Of a stretch of DNA of 13,532 nucleotides, positions 6,807 to 13,532 are shown one piece after another. The stretch lies in assembly GCA_031287815.1 (NCBI GenBank), contig JAITSM010000123.1, positions 1 to 13,532 on the forward strand. The letters run 5' to 3'. Below the pieces are notes generated by a model. It had not been told where the DNA came from and ran no database searches. It was given only the letters and a program-made list of their open reading frames with translations. The number at the start of each line of letters is the position of its first letter. Position 1 is the first letter of the stretch. The position numbers and the translations under genes were made by a program. The DNA comes from Prevotellaceae bacterium (lineage in GTDB: Bacteria > Bacteroidota > Bacteroidia > Bacteroidales > UBA932).

Positions 6807-7106
6807 GCCCCGAAGGGGCGAAATATTCATAACCCCGTACGCAGTGCGGGGGTACGAAGACCCTACTGCCTTTCGCGCGGAGCACTGTCCGTGCATAGCG
6901 GAAAGCCTTTGCTCCGCGCGAAAGGCAGGAAGTGCCATGTAGCCCCCATGCTGCGTTCCGCTGCGCTTTACTTGCATGGGGTTATGAAAATCCTGCGTTT
7001 CACGCCGTTGACCATTGGTCGTTCCCCGTTCCATGTTTTACCTGTTTAGGAGGCAAAGCCTCAGGGGATAGGACGGACAAGGTAAAACCTTGTCCGAACA
7101 GGGGAA
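6807..7106. repeat. GC-rich nested palindrome patch between the two secreted paralogues
   Basis: Many inverted repeats are packed here: GCCCC/GGGGC (6807-6819), TTCATAACCCC with GGGGTTATGAA (6826-6836 and 6978-6988), CCCCGTAC with GTGCGGGG (6833-6852), a 19-bp perfect pair (6866-6884 with 6910-6928), GAGGC/GCCTC (7050-7062), and CGGACAAGGT/ACCTTGTCCG (7074-7096). The composition differs from the AT-rich flanks. It resembles the palindromic intergenic repeats found in multiple copies in Bacteroidales genomes, but copy number cannot be judged here. It lies downstream of paralogue 2 and upstream of the paralogue 1 promoter. Confidence 0.6.
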
Positions 7107-7159
7107 TTTGTTTTAATGTGAAGCGATGAAACCCTAATAAATACATGGCATACGGCAAC

Positions 7160-7181
7160 TATCGCTATTTAGTGATAGCGG
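7160..7181 (-). terminator. Hairpin downstream of secreted paralogue 2
   Basis: CTATCGC and GTGATAG (about 7160-7179) form a 7-bp stem with a 6-nt loop roughly 25 nt beyond the stop of paralogue 2. It is a candidate terminator by position, but no T-run follows it. Confidence 0.3.
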
Positions 7182-7205
7182 TTAAATTCGTTGTTTATGT
7201 GATTT

Positions 7206-8216
7206 TTAATTTCTAACGCATCTTACTTGTACGTAACCTCCTTGTGAGCGAAAATCCGCCCAGGGTGCAGCAGTCTGCAATCCGGCGCCACTCGGATCAA
7301 AGCTAACAGCACGCGGATATGTATAATTAGAACCTGCGACTATCAATTCGTGCTTATAATTGCCACAGGCACACAATGAAATCATTTGATAATTTTGGCC
7401 CATGCACAGACCTTCTGTATCATTTGGGTAACGCCAACCGGTAGGGCACAGATAATTTTCACCTCCATAAGATGTAAGGGCTCCTTGATTAGCGCTTTTT
7501 ATTTCAATGCCGCAGCCGGTGAATGTTGAAGCATCATCGGCAACCAAATCCCGGCAATAATCGCCAATAGCTGTTAAATTTGGACAACAAGGAATACTCA
7601 CATTAGCAGAACTCCTATTAAAATCACGTATAGCAACACATCCCGGACATTCCGTAGGGTCTGTTAATGTATTGACTGTTCCGGAATATTGATTACCGCT
7701 AATAGCAGTTCCGTTTATTTTAAATGATGTTGTACCGTTCAAAGTATAAGTACTGTTACTGACAGAAGCAATGTTCGGCGGGTAGTCGGTAGCGTATGCA
7801 CAGGCATTGAATTTAGCAGGAGTGTCGCTTGCTAATGTTACTTTAATAGTTGCTGCAAAAGTTTGTGTAGTATTGGATGCTGTCCCTTTTACCCATAACC
7901 CGCGCATGTTCCCGCTGACAGCAGTGTGCGTAAGCGACGCATATTGATTGCCGCTGTCGGCGGTAACCGTAGTGGCGTTTGGCACGAGCGTTGCGGGCGA
8001 CCAACTGCCTAAAGTGTTTGCGCCGGTTACCGGTTGAATATCCACGAACACCCATACTTCATCACGGTGGGTAGCGTCATTGCCTTTCCATGACAAATCG
8101 AAAGTTATAATTTTTGTTACATAGTCCACTTTAGTATTTTTAATTGTTATCGGAGTGGTACGTTGTGCGCTTGCTGCAATACTTACCAGCATTGCTAAAA
8201 AGAAAAATTTTTTCAT
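7206..8216 (-). CDS. Secreted protein, paralogue 2, with FISUMP-like C-terminal module
   Basis: The 336-residue protein has a signal peptide (MKKFFFLAML...ASAQ, cut near residue 18). The longer reading from 8276 is rejected because it adds 20 residues before a complete signal peptide and lies inside the leader RNA. Residues 30-192 match paralogue 1 (SWKG, VWVFVD, FNACAYATDYPPN, TLTDPTECPG). The remaining region is different: CPTGWRYPNDTEG (257-269) and a final GGYVQVRCVRN recall the Fibrobacter succinogenes major paralogous (FISUMP) / C-type-lectin-like modules of Bacteroidota surface proteins; this is a pattern-based inference. It has eleven or more cysteines, mostly C-terminal. It is likely secreted, with ligand and function unknown. 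It is about 900 bp upstream of paralogue 1 and has its own promoter and leader. Confidence 0.82.
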   Translation of the reverse strand: MKKFFFLAMLVSIAASAQRTTPITIKNTKVDYVTKIITFDLSWKGNDATHRDEVWVFVDIQPVTGANTLGSWSPATLVPNATTVTADSGNQYASLTHTAVSGNMRGLWVKGTASNTTQTFAATIKVTLASDTPAKFNACAYATDYPPNIASVSNSTYTLNGTTSFKINGTAISGNQYSGTVNTLTDPTECPGCVAIRDFNRSSANVSIPCCPNLTAIGDYCRDLVADDASTFTGCGIEIKSANQGALTSYGGENYLCPTGWRYPNDTEGLCMGQNYQMISLCACGNYKHELIVAGSNYTYPRAVSFDPSGAGLQTAAPWADFRSQGGYVQVRCVRN

Positions 8217-8621
8217 AAAAATGTTTTTAAAAGTTAATATTATTTTTTGCAGCCTTTGGGGTTGTTTTGCAAACACAAACCAACCTTATAAAACAACCCC
8301 CTGCTGCAATTTTTATTCGCTGCCAATCATTGCAGAATTATCATTCTTTGCAACTCGGTTCTTTAACTTTTATGGCGGCTTTCCCCTGATTCCACTAAAA
8401 AACCAAGAGTGGAAGAGGTTGCTGTACTTATTGAAAACTGAGGTTCAGGAAAACCCAAAGTGTAAATAAGTATAACAACCACGCCCACTCTTGGCGAGGT
8501 TGCTTTTACTTATATTCATACACTTTTGAAATTTTCCTGATTTCAGTTTTCTGGCTGAATAAAAGTTAAAGCGATATTTTTTTTTATATCTATTTCAGAA
8601 TGTCAAGGAGCAAGTAATAAC
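8217..8621 (-). ncRNA. Structured 5' leader RNA, copy B
   Basis: This gene-free stretch is the predicted leader of paralogue 2. P1 pairs 8543-8551 with 8433-8441, 8532-8539 with 8446-8453, and 8519-8526 with 8457-8464. P2 pairs 8485-8494 with 8403-8412 and 8465-8480 with 8417-8432 (16 bp with one mismatch and one G-U). A hairpin lies at 8330-8353. P5 pairs 8303-8309 with 8247-8253 and 8290-8300 with 8258-8268, ending 30 nt before the ATG. The internal loop of P1 (ATT opposite GGTT on the plus strand) is unchanged from copy A although the flanking helices are largely different in sequence. Confidence 0.7.
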
Positions 8622-8677
8622 CGCTGCAAATATAAAACAATATTTTTTAATTGCAAATATTTTTGAAAAGATTATTT
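8247..8677 (-). repeat. Direct repeat copy B: promoter plus leader module
   Basis: This is the partner of 6332-6758, offset by about 1.9 kb. It carries the same promoter, hairpins and start-proximal helix with small indels. The duplicated unit includes promoter and leader. The coding regions that follow are related only in their N-terminal halves, and far less at DNA level than the leaders. Confidence 0.85.
8627..8657 (-). promoter_or_regulatory. Promoter of secreted paralogue 2
   Basis: On the minus strand, TTTG (8654-8657), 19 bp, then TATATTTG (8627-8634) match the Bacteroidota consensus. It is identical to the paralogue 1 promoter, with predicted start near 8621. It lies about 45 nt downstream of the end of the TolC-family gene, so the paralogues are probably transcribed independently of the pump genes. 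Confidence 0.8.
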
Positions 8678-8701
8678 TTTCAGGAGGTAACGCATCATTT
8701 A

Positions 8702-10042
8702 TCATGGCTCCTCTGTGGCGGGTTCTGCCATTACCAGCTCGCCACACATGATGCGGAGGTTGATTTCGGAGAGTTTGGCCTGGTACATGGCGTTGAATTT
8801 CCGGTCAACCGCTTCCAGGTAATTCTTCTGGTATTCCCGGAATTCTATGCCCGACAGGCTGCCTACCCTGTAGCGCGATATGGCGGCGTCCAGCGTCTGG
8901 AAGGCGGTTTCGACGCTTTCGATTTCAAAGTTAATCATCAGCAGGTTTCGTTCGTAGGTGTTGTACAGCAACGCCAGGTCGCTCATGATATTGTTTTCGA
9001 CTTGCTGGTAATTCAGTTCGCTGCCTTTGACTTCCAGCCGGGCGTTTTTTATCCGGCGGCGGGTGTCGAAGCCGTTGAACAGCGTCCAGGAGAGGGAAAA
9101 GCCCCAGTTGAAGCCGTTGGAACGGTTGTAGGTAATCGCCGCCGAAGGGGTGTCGGCAAAGGTGTAGTTATATCCCGTATTGAAATCAACCGTCGGGAAA
9201 CGCGCGGCGTGCGCGATTTTCAGATCCAGTTCCGACAGGCGCTTGCCGAGGCGGGCGGCTTTCAGGGAACTGTTGTGATTGAGCGTGCGGGCGGCCAGTT
9301 CCTGCCGGTCCATTTTGGGCAGCAGTTCGATGCTGTCGTTGACATAGCCGTCGTTGGCCAGCGGCATATTCATTAATGTATTCAGCCGGATGTAGGCATT
9401 TTGCAAAACTTCTTCCTGCATAACCAGCGTGGAGCTGTCGGCGTTCAGGTCTATTTTCGCCTGCCGCAAGTCCAGCCCCGACGAAGACCCCAGGGTGTAC
9501 ATTTCCATTGCCTGCTGGTAGCGTTCCTGCGAAAGCGCCAGCGTGTACTGCGCCGCGCTCAGGCGGTTTTTCAGGACAATAATATTATAGTATTCGAAAC
9601 ACACCTGCGCCACCAGGTTTTCGAGCGACATTTTCACTTCCTGCTCGCTCACGCTCAACGCTTCTTTTTGGCGGTTATAGGTGGCAAACATCGCCAGCCC
9701 GTCGAACATGCGCCAGCTCAGCGACAGGCCGGCGTTCAGGTTATTGGCTTTGGCGTCGATGGTTGTTTCCTCCGGGCTGGAGGCTAAGGTGCGCGTGCTG
9801 TGGCTGTGGCTGTGGCTGTGCGACTGGTTTTGCGTCCCGCTGGCTGTTACATTCGGCAAAAAGGGTTTGTAGGTAACATTATTTTCCGCCATAGCCTGCC
9901 GATTGCGGGTTATTTTGACGGCATAGTTATTTTCCACCGCCTGCCGGATACAGTCGTACAGCGGCAGCGGTTCCTGCCCCCGAAGCGGAAGAACGGAAAA
10001 AAGTAATAATGTTAATGGGAAATGGAGAAAATAACGTTTCAT
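8702..10042 (-). CDS. TolC-family outer membrane efflux protein
   Basis: The 446-residue protein has a signal peptide (MKRYFLHFPLTLLLF..., cut near residue 22). It shows the duplicated architecture of the family: beta segments LSLSWRMFDG (106-115) and, in the second half, FSLSWTLFNGFDTR, each followed by long helices. The helical parts include SSSGLDLRQAKIDL and SLSGIEFREYQKNYLEA, typical of TolC/OprM repeats. Trimers form the outer membrane and periplasmic exit duct for RND pumps. It is downstream of the RND gene, separated by 131 nt of short repeats, and likely its partner. An odd SHSHSHSHS run (74-82) is encoded by a hexanucleotide repeat. No lipobox is seen, unlike OprM. Confidence 0.9.
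   Translation of the reverse strand: MKRYFLHFPLTLLLFSVLPLRGQEPLPLYDCIRQAVENNYAVKITRNRQAMAENNVTYKPFLPNVTASGTQNQSHSHSHSHSTRTLASSPEETTIDAKANNLNAGLSLSWRMFDGLAMFATYNRQKEALSVSEQEVKMSLENLVAQVCFEYYNIIVLKNRLSAAQYTLALSQERYQQAMEMYTLGSSSGLDLRQAKIDLNADSSTLVMQEEVLQNAYIRLNTLMNMPLANDGYVNDSIELLPKMDRQELAARTLNHNSSLKAARLGKRLSELDLKIAHAARFPTVDFNTGYNYTFADTPSAAITYNRSNGFNWGFSLSWTLFNGFDTRRRIKNARLEVKGSELNYQQVENNIMSDLALLYNTYERNLLMINFEIESVETAFQTLDAAISRYRVGSLSGIEFREYQKNYLEAVDRKFNAMYQAKLSEINLRIMCGELVMAEPATEEP
9795..9824. repeat. In-frame hexanucleotide repeat encoding Ser-His
   Basis: About four tandem copies of TGGCTG (plus strand) encode alternating Ser and His in the N-terminal part of the TolC-family protein. The unit length of six keeps the frame, so slippage would change protein length without truncation. 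Confidence 0.7.
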
Positions 10043-10043
10043 A

Positions 10044-10195
10044 ATATTATTTAATGTGCTAATGTGACTAATTGTTTAATGTGACTAATGGTTTAATGTG
10101 CTAATGTGGCTAATTATTTAATGTGACTAATTATTCCGGCGCCAGCCACCCTTCACCCTTCACCTGTCACCCTTCACCTGTCACTCTTCACCCTT
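10044..10195. repeat. Short tandem repeats with GGCGCC core between the TolC-family and RND genes
   Basis: The left part (10044-10134) is built from degenerate TTAATGTG(A/G/C)CTAAT units and the right part (10147-10195) from CACCCTTCAC/CTGTCAC units. The two are joined by CCGGCGCCAGCC (about 10136-10147), whose reverse complement equals the core at 138-150. It fills the gap between the two genes and extends into the end of the RND reading frame, supplying its last six codons and stop. Confidence 0.65.
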
Positions 10196-13100
10196 TTTGT
10201 CGACAGGTAGGTATAGATGGCCGGGATGATGTACAGCGAGAAGAAAGTGGCGCAAATCATTCCGCCGACAACGGCAATGCCCATGGATATGCGGCTTTCC
10301 GCGCCTGCGCCGGTGGCCGTCGCCAGTGGCAGGATGCCAAGAATGGTACAGAGGCTGGTCATTAAAATGGGTCGGAAACGCGATACCGCCGCTTCGCGTA
10401 TCGCCTCGCCCGAAGGCAGCCCCGCCGCCTTGCGCTGGTTGGCAAATTCCACGATCAGGATGCCGTTCTTCGTAACCAGCCCGATGAGCATGATGATGCC
10501 GATTTGGCTGAAGATATTCATCGTCTGCCCCCACAGGTACATGCTGAGCAGCGCGCCAATCAACGCCAGGGGCACGGTAAACATGATGATTAGCGGGTCG
10601 CGGAAACTCTCGAACTGTGCCGCCAGCACCAGGTAAATCAACAGCAACGCCAAAATAAAGGCGAACATCAGGCTGGAGGTGCTTTCCACAAAATCTTTGG
10701 AATCGCCCGAGAGGGTGGTGTTGAAATCGCTGTCCAGTATTTCATCGGCAATGCGATCCATTTCTTCTATCCCCTGCCCCAGCGTGTAGCCTTTGGCAAG
10801 CCCCGCCGACACGGTGGCCGACACAAACCGGTTGTAGCGGTACAACTGCGGCGGCATACTGCTTTCGCTAATAGTAACCAGGTTGTCTAACTGTATCAAT
10901 TCGCCGTTATAGTTGCGCACGTAGATGTTGACCAGGTCTGACGGGCGGCTGCGGTGGCGGCGGTCGAATTCACTCAATATCTGGTACTGTTTTCCGTCCA
11001 GGATATAATACCCGATGCGCTGTTCGCTCATGGTGAGTTGCAGCGTCTGCGCGATGTTCTGTACATTCAGCCCGAGTAGCGCCACTTTCTCGCGGTTGAT
11101 GCTCACCGTCACTTCGGGTTTGGTGAACTTCAAATTCACGTCGCTGGCCGAAAACACCTTGCTGTCGCTCACTGCCGACAGGAAACGCGGCAGTATCCGC
11201 TTCAGGTCGTCCAGGTTTTTTGCCTGTATCACATACTGCACCGGCATGCCGCCGCGCCGCCCGCCGAACGATTGCTGCTGCTGCACGAACGACCGCGCCC
11301 CCGACAAGCGGCTTGCTTCAGGCGTCAGTTCGTCGGCAATCTCCTGCTGGGTGCGGCTCCGGAGCTCGGCGTCCACCAGCTTTATCCGCGCCCACGAAGA
11401 ATTGACGCTGCCCATGCCTACGCCCGACATGATGTTTTCCCGTTCCCCTGCGGGAATTTCTTCTTCTATCATCGCCACCATTTCGTCGGCGTAACGTTCC
11501 ATATAATCGAACGTCGCGCCTTCCTGGGCGGTCGAATTGACGGTAATGTAGGAGCGGTCTTCCAGCGGCGCCATTTCCGACGGCAGCCGCCCCCATAACC
11601 ACAGAATCCCGATACCTATGATTATAACCGCCAGGACGCCGATATACCGGCGGCGCAAAAAACCGTTCAGTGAACGGCGGTACACGTTGTTCAGCCAGCC
11701 GAAGAACGGCTCGGTAACGCGGTACAGCCGGTTGCCGCCGCCCTTGTGGGGTTTTAGCAGCTTGGTGGAAAGCATCGGCGTAAACGTCAGGGCGACGAAC
11801 GCTGAAATGCACACCGACCCGGCAATGACCACGCTGAATTCGCGGAACAGGCGGCCGGTAACGCCCTGCAGGAATACGATGGGGAAAAATACGGCCACCA
11901 GCGAAACGGTCGTTACAATGACCGCGAAGTAGATTTCCTTCGACCCGGCCAGCCCGGCAGCCAGCGGCGACATGCCCGCTTCGATTTTCGTATAAATATT
12001 TTCCATTACCACAATCGCGTCGTCCACCACCAGCCCGATGGACAGCACAACGGCAAACAGCGTAAGGATATTGATGGAAAACCCGGCCAGGTACATCACA
12101 AAGAATACGCCCACCAGTGAAATCGGAATGGCCAGCGCAGGAATGAGCGTCGTGCGCCAGCTGCGGAGGAATAAAAAGATGATGAGCACCACCAGCGCGA
12201 ATGCCTCGTAAATCGTATGCTGCACCTCCGTCAGCGATTGCCGGATGAAAGTCGTATTGTCGAACGACACTTCCACCTGAATATCTTCGGGCAAATCCTT
12301 TTTCAAATCATCCACCACCGCCCGCGCGTGGTTTACAATGTCGATATAATTCGCCCCGGGCTGCGGCACGAGCACGCAGTTCACCGACGGTTTGTTGTCG
12401 ACCTTGACAATCGACCGGATATTTTCCGCTTCTATTTCCGCCCTCCCGATGTCGCTGAAGCGCACCACCCGTTCGCCGTCTTCATATACAATGAGGTTAT
12501 TAAATTCGTCAATATCCCGCAGCCGCCCCAGCGTCCTTACCGTTAATTCCATTGTCTGCCCTTCTATGCGCCCCGACGGCAATTCGATATTGGCGCGGGT
12601 TACGGCGTCGCGCACATCCAGCGGCGTCAGCCCGTAGGCCGCCAGCCGCTGCGGGTCCATGCGCATGCGTATCGCCAGCTTCCGCGACCCCCACACATTG
12701 ACGCCGCTCACGCCTGGCACGGTCTGCAAACGTTCCTTGAAGCTGTTTTCGGCATACATGCTCAGGTCTATCAGCGACCGCCGGCTGCTGCTCAGGGTGA
12801 GGCCGAAAATCGGCTGCGAGTCGGCGTCGGCTTTTTCCACTACCGGCGGGTCGACGTCCTGCGGCAGGCGGCGCATGGCGCCGGAAACTTTATCGCGCAC
12901 GTCATTGGCGGCGGTTTCCATATCCACTTCCAGTTTAAACTCTACCGTGATACGGCTTTGCCCGTCGCGGCTCGTGCTGGAGATGGAACGGATGCCGGGA
13001 ATGCCGTTAATGGCCGACTCCAGCACTTCGGTAATCTGCGTTTCAATCACGTCGGAATTGGCGCCCGGAAAGCTCGTGGTAACCGTTACGATAGGCTGGT

Positions 13101-13221
13101 CTACGTTCGGATAATCGCGGATGCCCAGATAGGAAAACCCGATAGCGCCCAGCAACACGACGAGAATGTTCAACACGGTAGCCAATACCGGCCGGTGAAT
13201 GGTTGTAGAAGAAATGGACAT
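10174..13221 (-). CDS. RND-family efflux pump permease (AcrB/MexB-like, HAE1)
   Basis: The 1015-residue inner membrane protein has TM1 at about 10-33, a porter domain, and TM segments including the family signature with the proton-relay pair Asp400-Asp401 (GLVVDDAIVVMEN). A second periplasmic domain and a second TM half carry the relay Lys918 (VTKNGILIVEFA). These residues correspond to AcrB Asp407/Asp408 and Lys940 and argue for a working proton-driven, hydrophobe/amphiphile type exporter rather than a CusA-type metal pump. The length is slightly below AcrB (1049). The C-terminal tail (RVKSDR) is encoded inside a short-repeat array. The TolC-family gene follows downstream. The usual membrane-fusion protein gene is absent on the visible side, so it may lie beyond the right edge or elsewhere. 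Confidence 0.93.
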   Translation of the reverse strand: MSISSTTIHRPVLATVLNILVVLLGAIGFSYLGIRDYPNVDQPIVTVTTSFPGANSDVIETQITEVLESAINGIPGIRSISSTSRDGQSRITVEFKLEVDMETAANDVRDKVSGAMRRLPQDVDPPVVEKADADSQPIFGLTLSSSRRSLIDLSMYAENSFKERLQTVPGVSGVNVWGSRKLAIRMRMDPQRLAAYGLTPLDVRDAVTRANIELPSGRIEGQTMELTVRTLGRLRDIDEFNNLIVYEDGERVVRFSDIGRAEIEAENIRSIVKVDNKPSVNCVLVPQPGANYIDIVNHARAVVDDLKKDLPEDIQVEVSFDNTTFIRQSLTEVQHTIYEAFALVVLIIFLFLRSWRTTLIPALAIPISLVGVFFVMYLAGFSINILTLFAVVLSIGLVVDDAIVVMENIYTKIEAGMSPLAAGLAGSKEIYFAVIVTTVSLVAVFFPIVFLQGVTGRLFREFSVVIAGSVCISAFVALTFTPMLSTKLLKPHKGGGNRLYRVTEPFFGWLNNVYRRSLNGFLRRRYIGVLAVIIIGIGILWLWGRLPSEMAPLEDRSYITVNSTAQEGATFDYMERYADEMVAMIEEEIPAGERENIMSGVGMGSVNSSWARIKLVDAELRSRTQQEIADELTPEASRLSGARSFVQQQQSFGGRRGGMPVQYVIQAKNLDDLKRILPRFLSAVSDSKVFSASDVNLKFTKPEVTVSINREKVALLGLNVQNIAQTLQLTMSEQRIGYYILDGKQYQILSEFDRRHRSRPSDLVNIYVRNYNGELIQLDNLVTISESSMPPQLYRYNRFVSATVSAGLAKGYTLGQGIEEMDRIADEILDSDFNTTLSGDSKDFVESTSSLMFAFILALLLIYLVLAAQFESFRDPLIIMFTVPLALIGALLSMYLWGQTMNIFSQIGIIMLIGLVTKNGILIVEFANQRKAAGLPSGEAIREAAVSRFRPILMTSLCTILGILPLATATGAGAESRISMGIAVVGGMICATFFSLYIIPAIYTYLSTKRVKSDR

Positions 13222-13437
13222 ATTATTTTATTTGTAGGTTTATATTTATCCTTTCATTAAATACCATTTCCTTCCTGCAAAAACGTTTTTTTTGCTAAAA
13301 AGGAACGCTTACTTCCGGTACCGCCTATACGATAATACAACAAAGCAAGCCCAAGGGTTTAGTTAGGAATAAGGCAAAAGTAATTAGCTATGTGGGGGCA
13401 AAGATAAGAAATAAATTATGAATTATGAATTATTTCA
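13222..13437 (-). promoter_or_regulatory. Upstream region and candidate promoter of the RND gene
   Basis: Two overlapping -7-like boxes are seen on the minus strand: TACTTTTG (13375-13382) with a TTTG 16 bp upstream (13399-13402), and TATCTTTG (13399-13406) with no clear -33. The first has short spacing compared with the usual 19 bp. The remaining DNA is AT-rich with ATTATGA repeats (13415-13433). No gene and no strong ribosome binding site are visible. Confidence 0.4.
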
Positions 13438-13517
13438 CCCACAGATTTTCTCAGATTATAACAGATTACACAGATTTAATCTGTGTAATCTAAAAAAAAT
13501 CTGTGTAAATCTGTGGG
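13438..13517. repeat. Imperfect 80-bp palindrome of ACAGATT units
   Basis: The inner arms 13463-13476 and 13478-13491 pair perfectly (14 bp, one-base centre). The outer arms CCCACAGATTT (13438-13448) and its complement (13507-13517) pair for 11 bp, with imperfect pairing between. The sequence is composed of repeats of CAGATT/TCTGTGTAA. It lies at the right edge, upstream of the RND gene. It looks like a multi-copy intergenic palindrome, or a terminator for a gene to the right. Confidence 0.6.
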
Positions 13518-13532
13518 AGAAAAAGTACTCAC

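Noticed and set aside
6798..7034. Minus-strand reading frame of 78 codons over the palindrome patch
   Set aside because: It is an open frame created by GC-rich inverted repeats, with no recognisable protein features and no start context; the nested hairpins explain the sequence better.
6300..8700. Integron attC-like cassette sites or a diversity-generating retroelement
   Set aside because: Variable-sequence palindromes recall attC sites and the lectin-like C terminus recalls retroelement targets, but I see no integrase, reverse transcriptase, template repeat or core-site motifs in the window.
10044..10195. CRISPR array
   Set aside because: Repeat units are too short and degenerate, there are no spacers of regular length, and no cas genes are present.

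Overview
The window looks like a chromosomal segment of a member of the Bacteroidota, probably Bacteroidales. The evidence is the promoter style (TTTG, 19 bp, TAnnTTTG, seen three times with exact spacing), a DUF3127-type SSB-like protein, Sec signal peptides starting MKK, AT-rich intergenic DNA around moderately GC-rich genes, and weak Shine-Dalgarno signals. This is inferred from sequence character only.

Layout, left to right. Positions 1-259 hold a leftward promoter for a gene outside the window and a short-repeat element. Positions 260-2925 hold two rightward genes for exported proteins: a bleomycin-hydrolase-like C1 cysteine peptidase and, 8 nt later, a PBP4-type D-Ala-D-Ala carboxypeptidase. 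A perfect 58-bp palindrome separates these from a convergent leftward operon (5195 down to 3010): agmatinase/arginase-family hydrolase, FkpA/Mip-like peptidyl-prolyl isomerase, and the DUF3127 SSB-like protein. Next come two leftward paralogous genes for secreted proteins (5414-6304 and 7206-8216). They share an N-terminal domain but have unrelated cysteine-rich C-terminal parts. A palindrome-rich GC patch lies between them. The right third holds a TolC-family outer membrane protein and an RND (AcrB-type) pump in leftward order pump then channel. No membrane-fusion protein gene is visible. The right end carries a large imperfect palindrome.

The most striking content is non-coding. Each secreted paralogue is preceded by a duplicated module of about 430 bp: a textbook Bacteroidota promoter followed by a leader of about 400 nt. 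The two leaders are nearly identical over long blocks. They diverge strongly in one long helix, where 15 base pairs have changed on both strands while pairing is kept. A second long helix of similar size overlaps the first so that both cannot fully form at once, and a third helix sits just before the start codon. This is the pattern of a structured, possibly bistable, cis-acting RNA controlling a paralogous family of surface or secreted proteins. I do not recognise it as a named RNA family.

A second theme is a set of intergenic elements built from short degenerate tandem repeats joined to a GGCGCC-centred core, found at three places. One of them supplies the last codons and stop of the RND pump gene.
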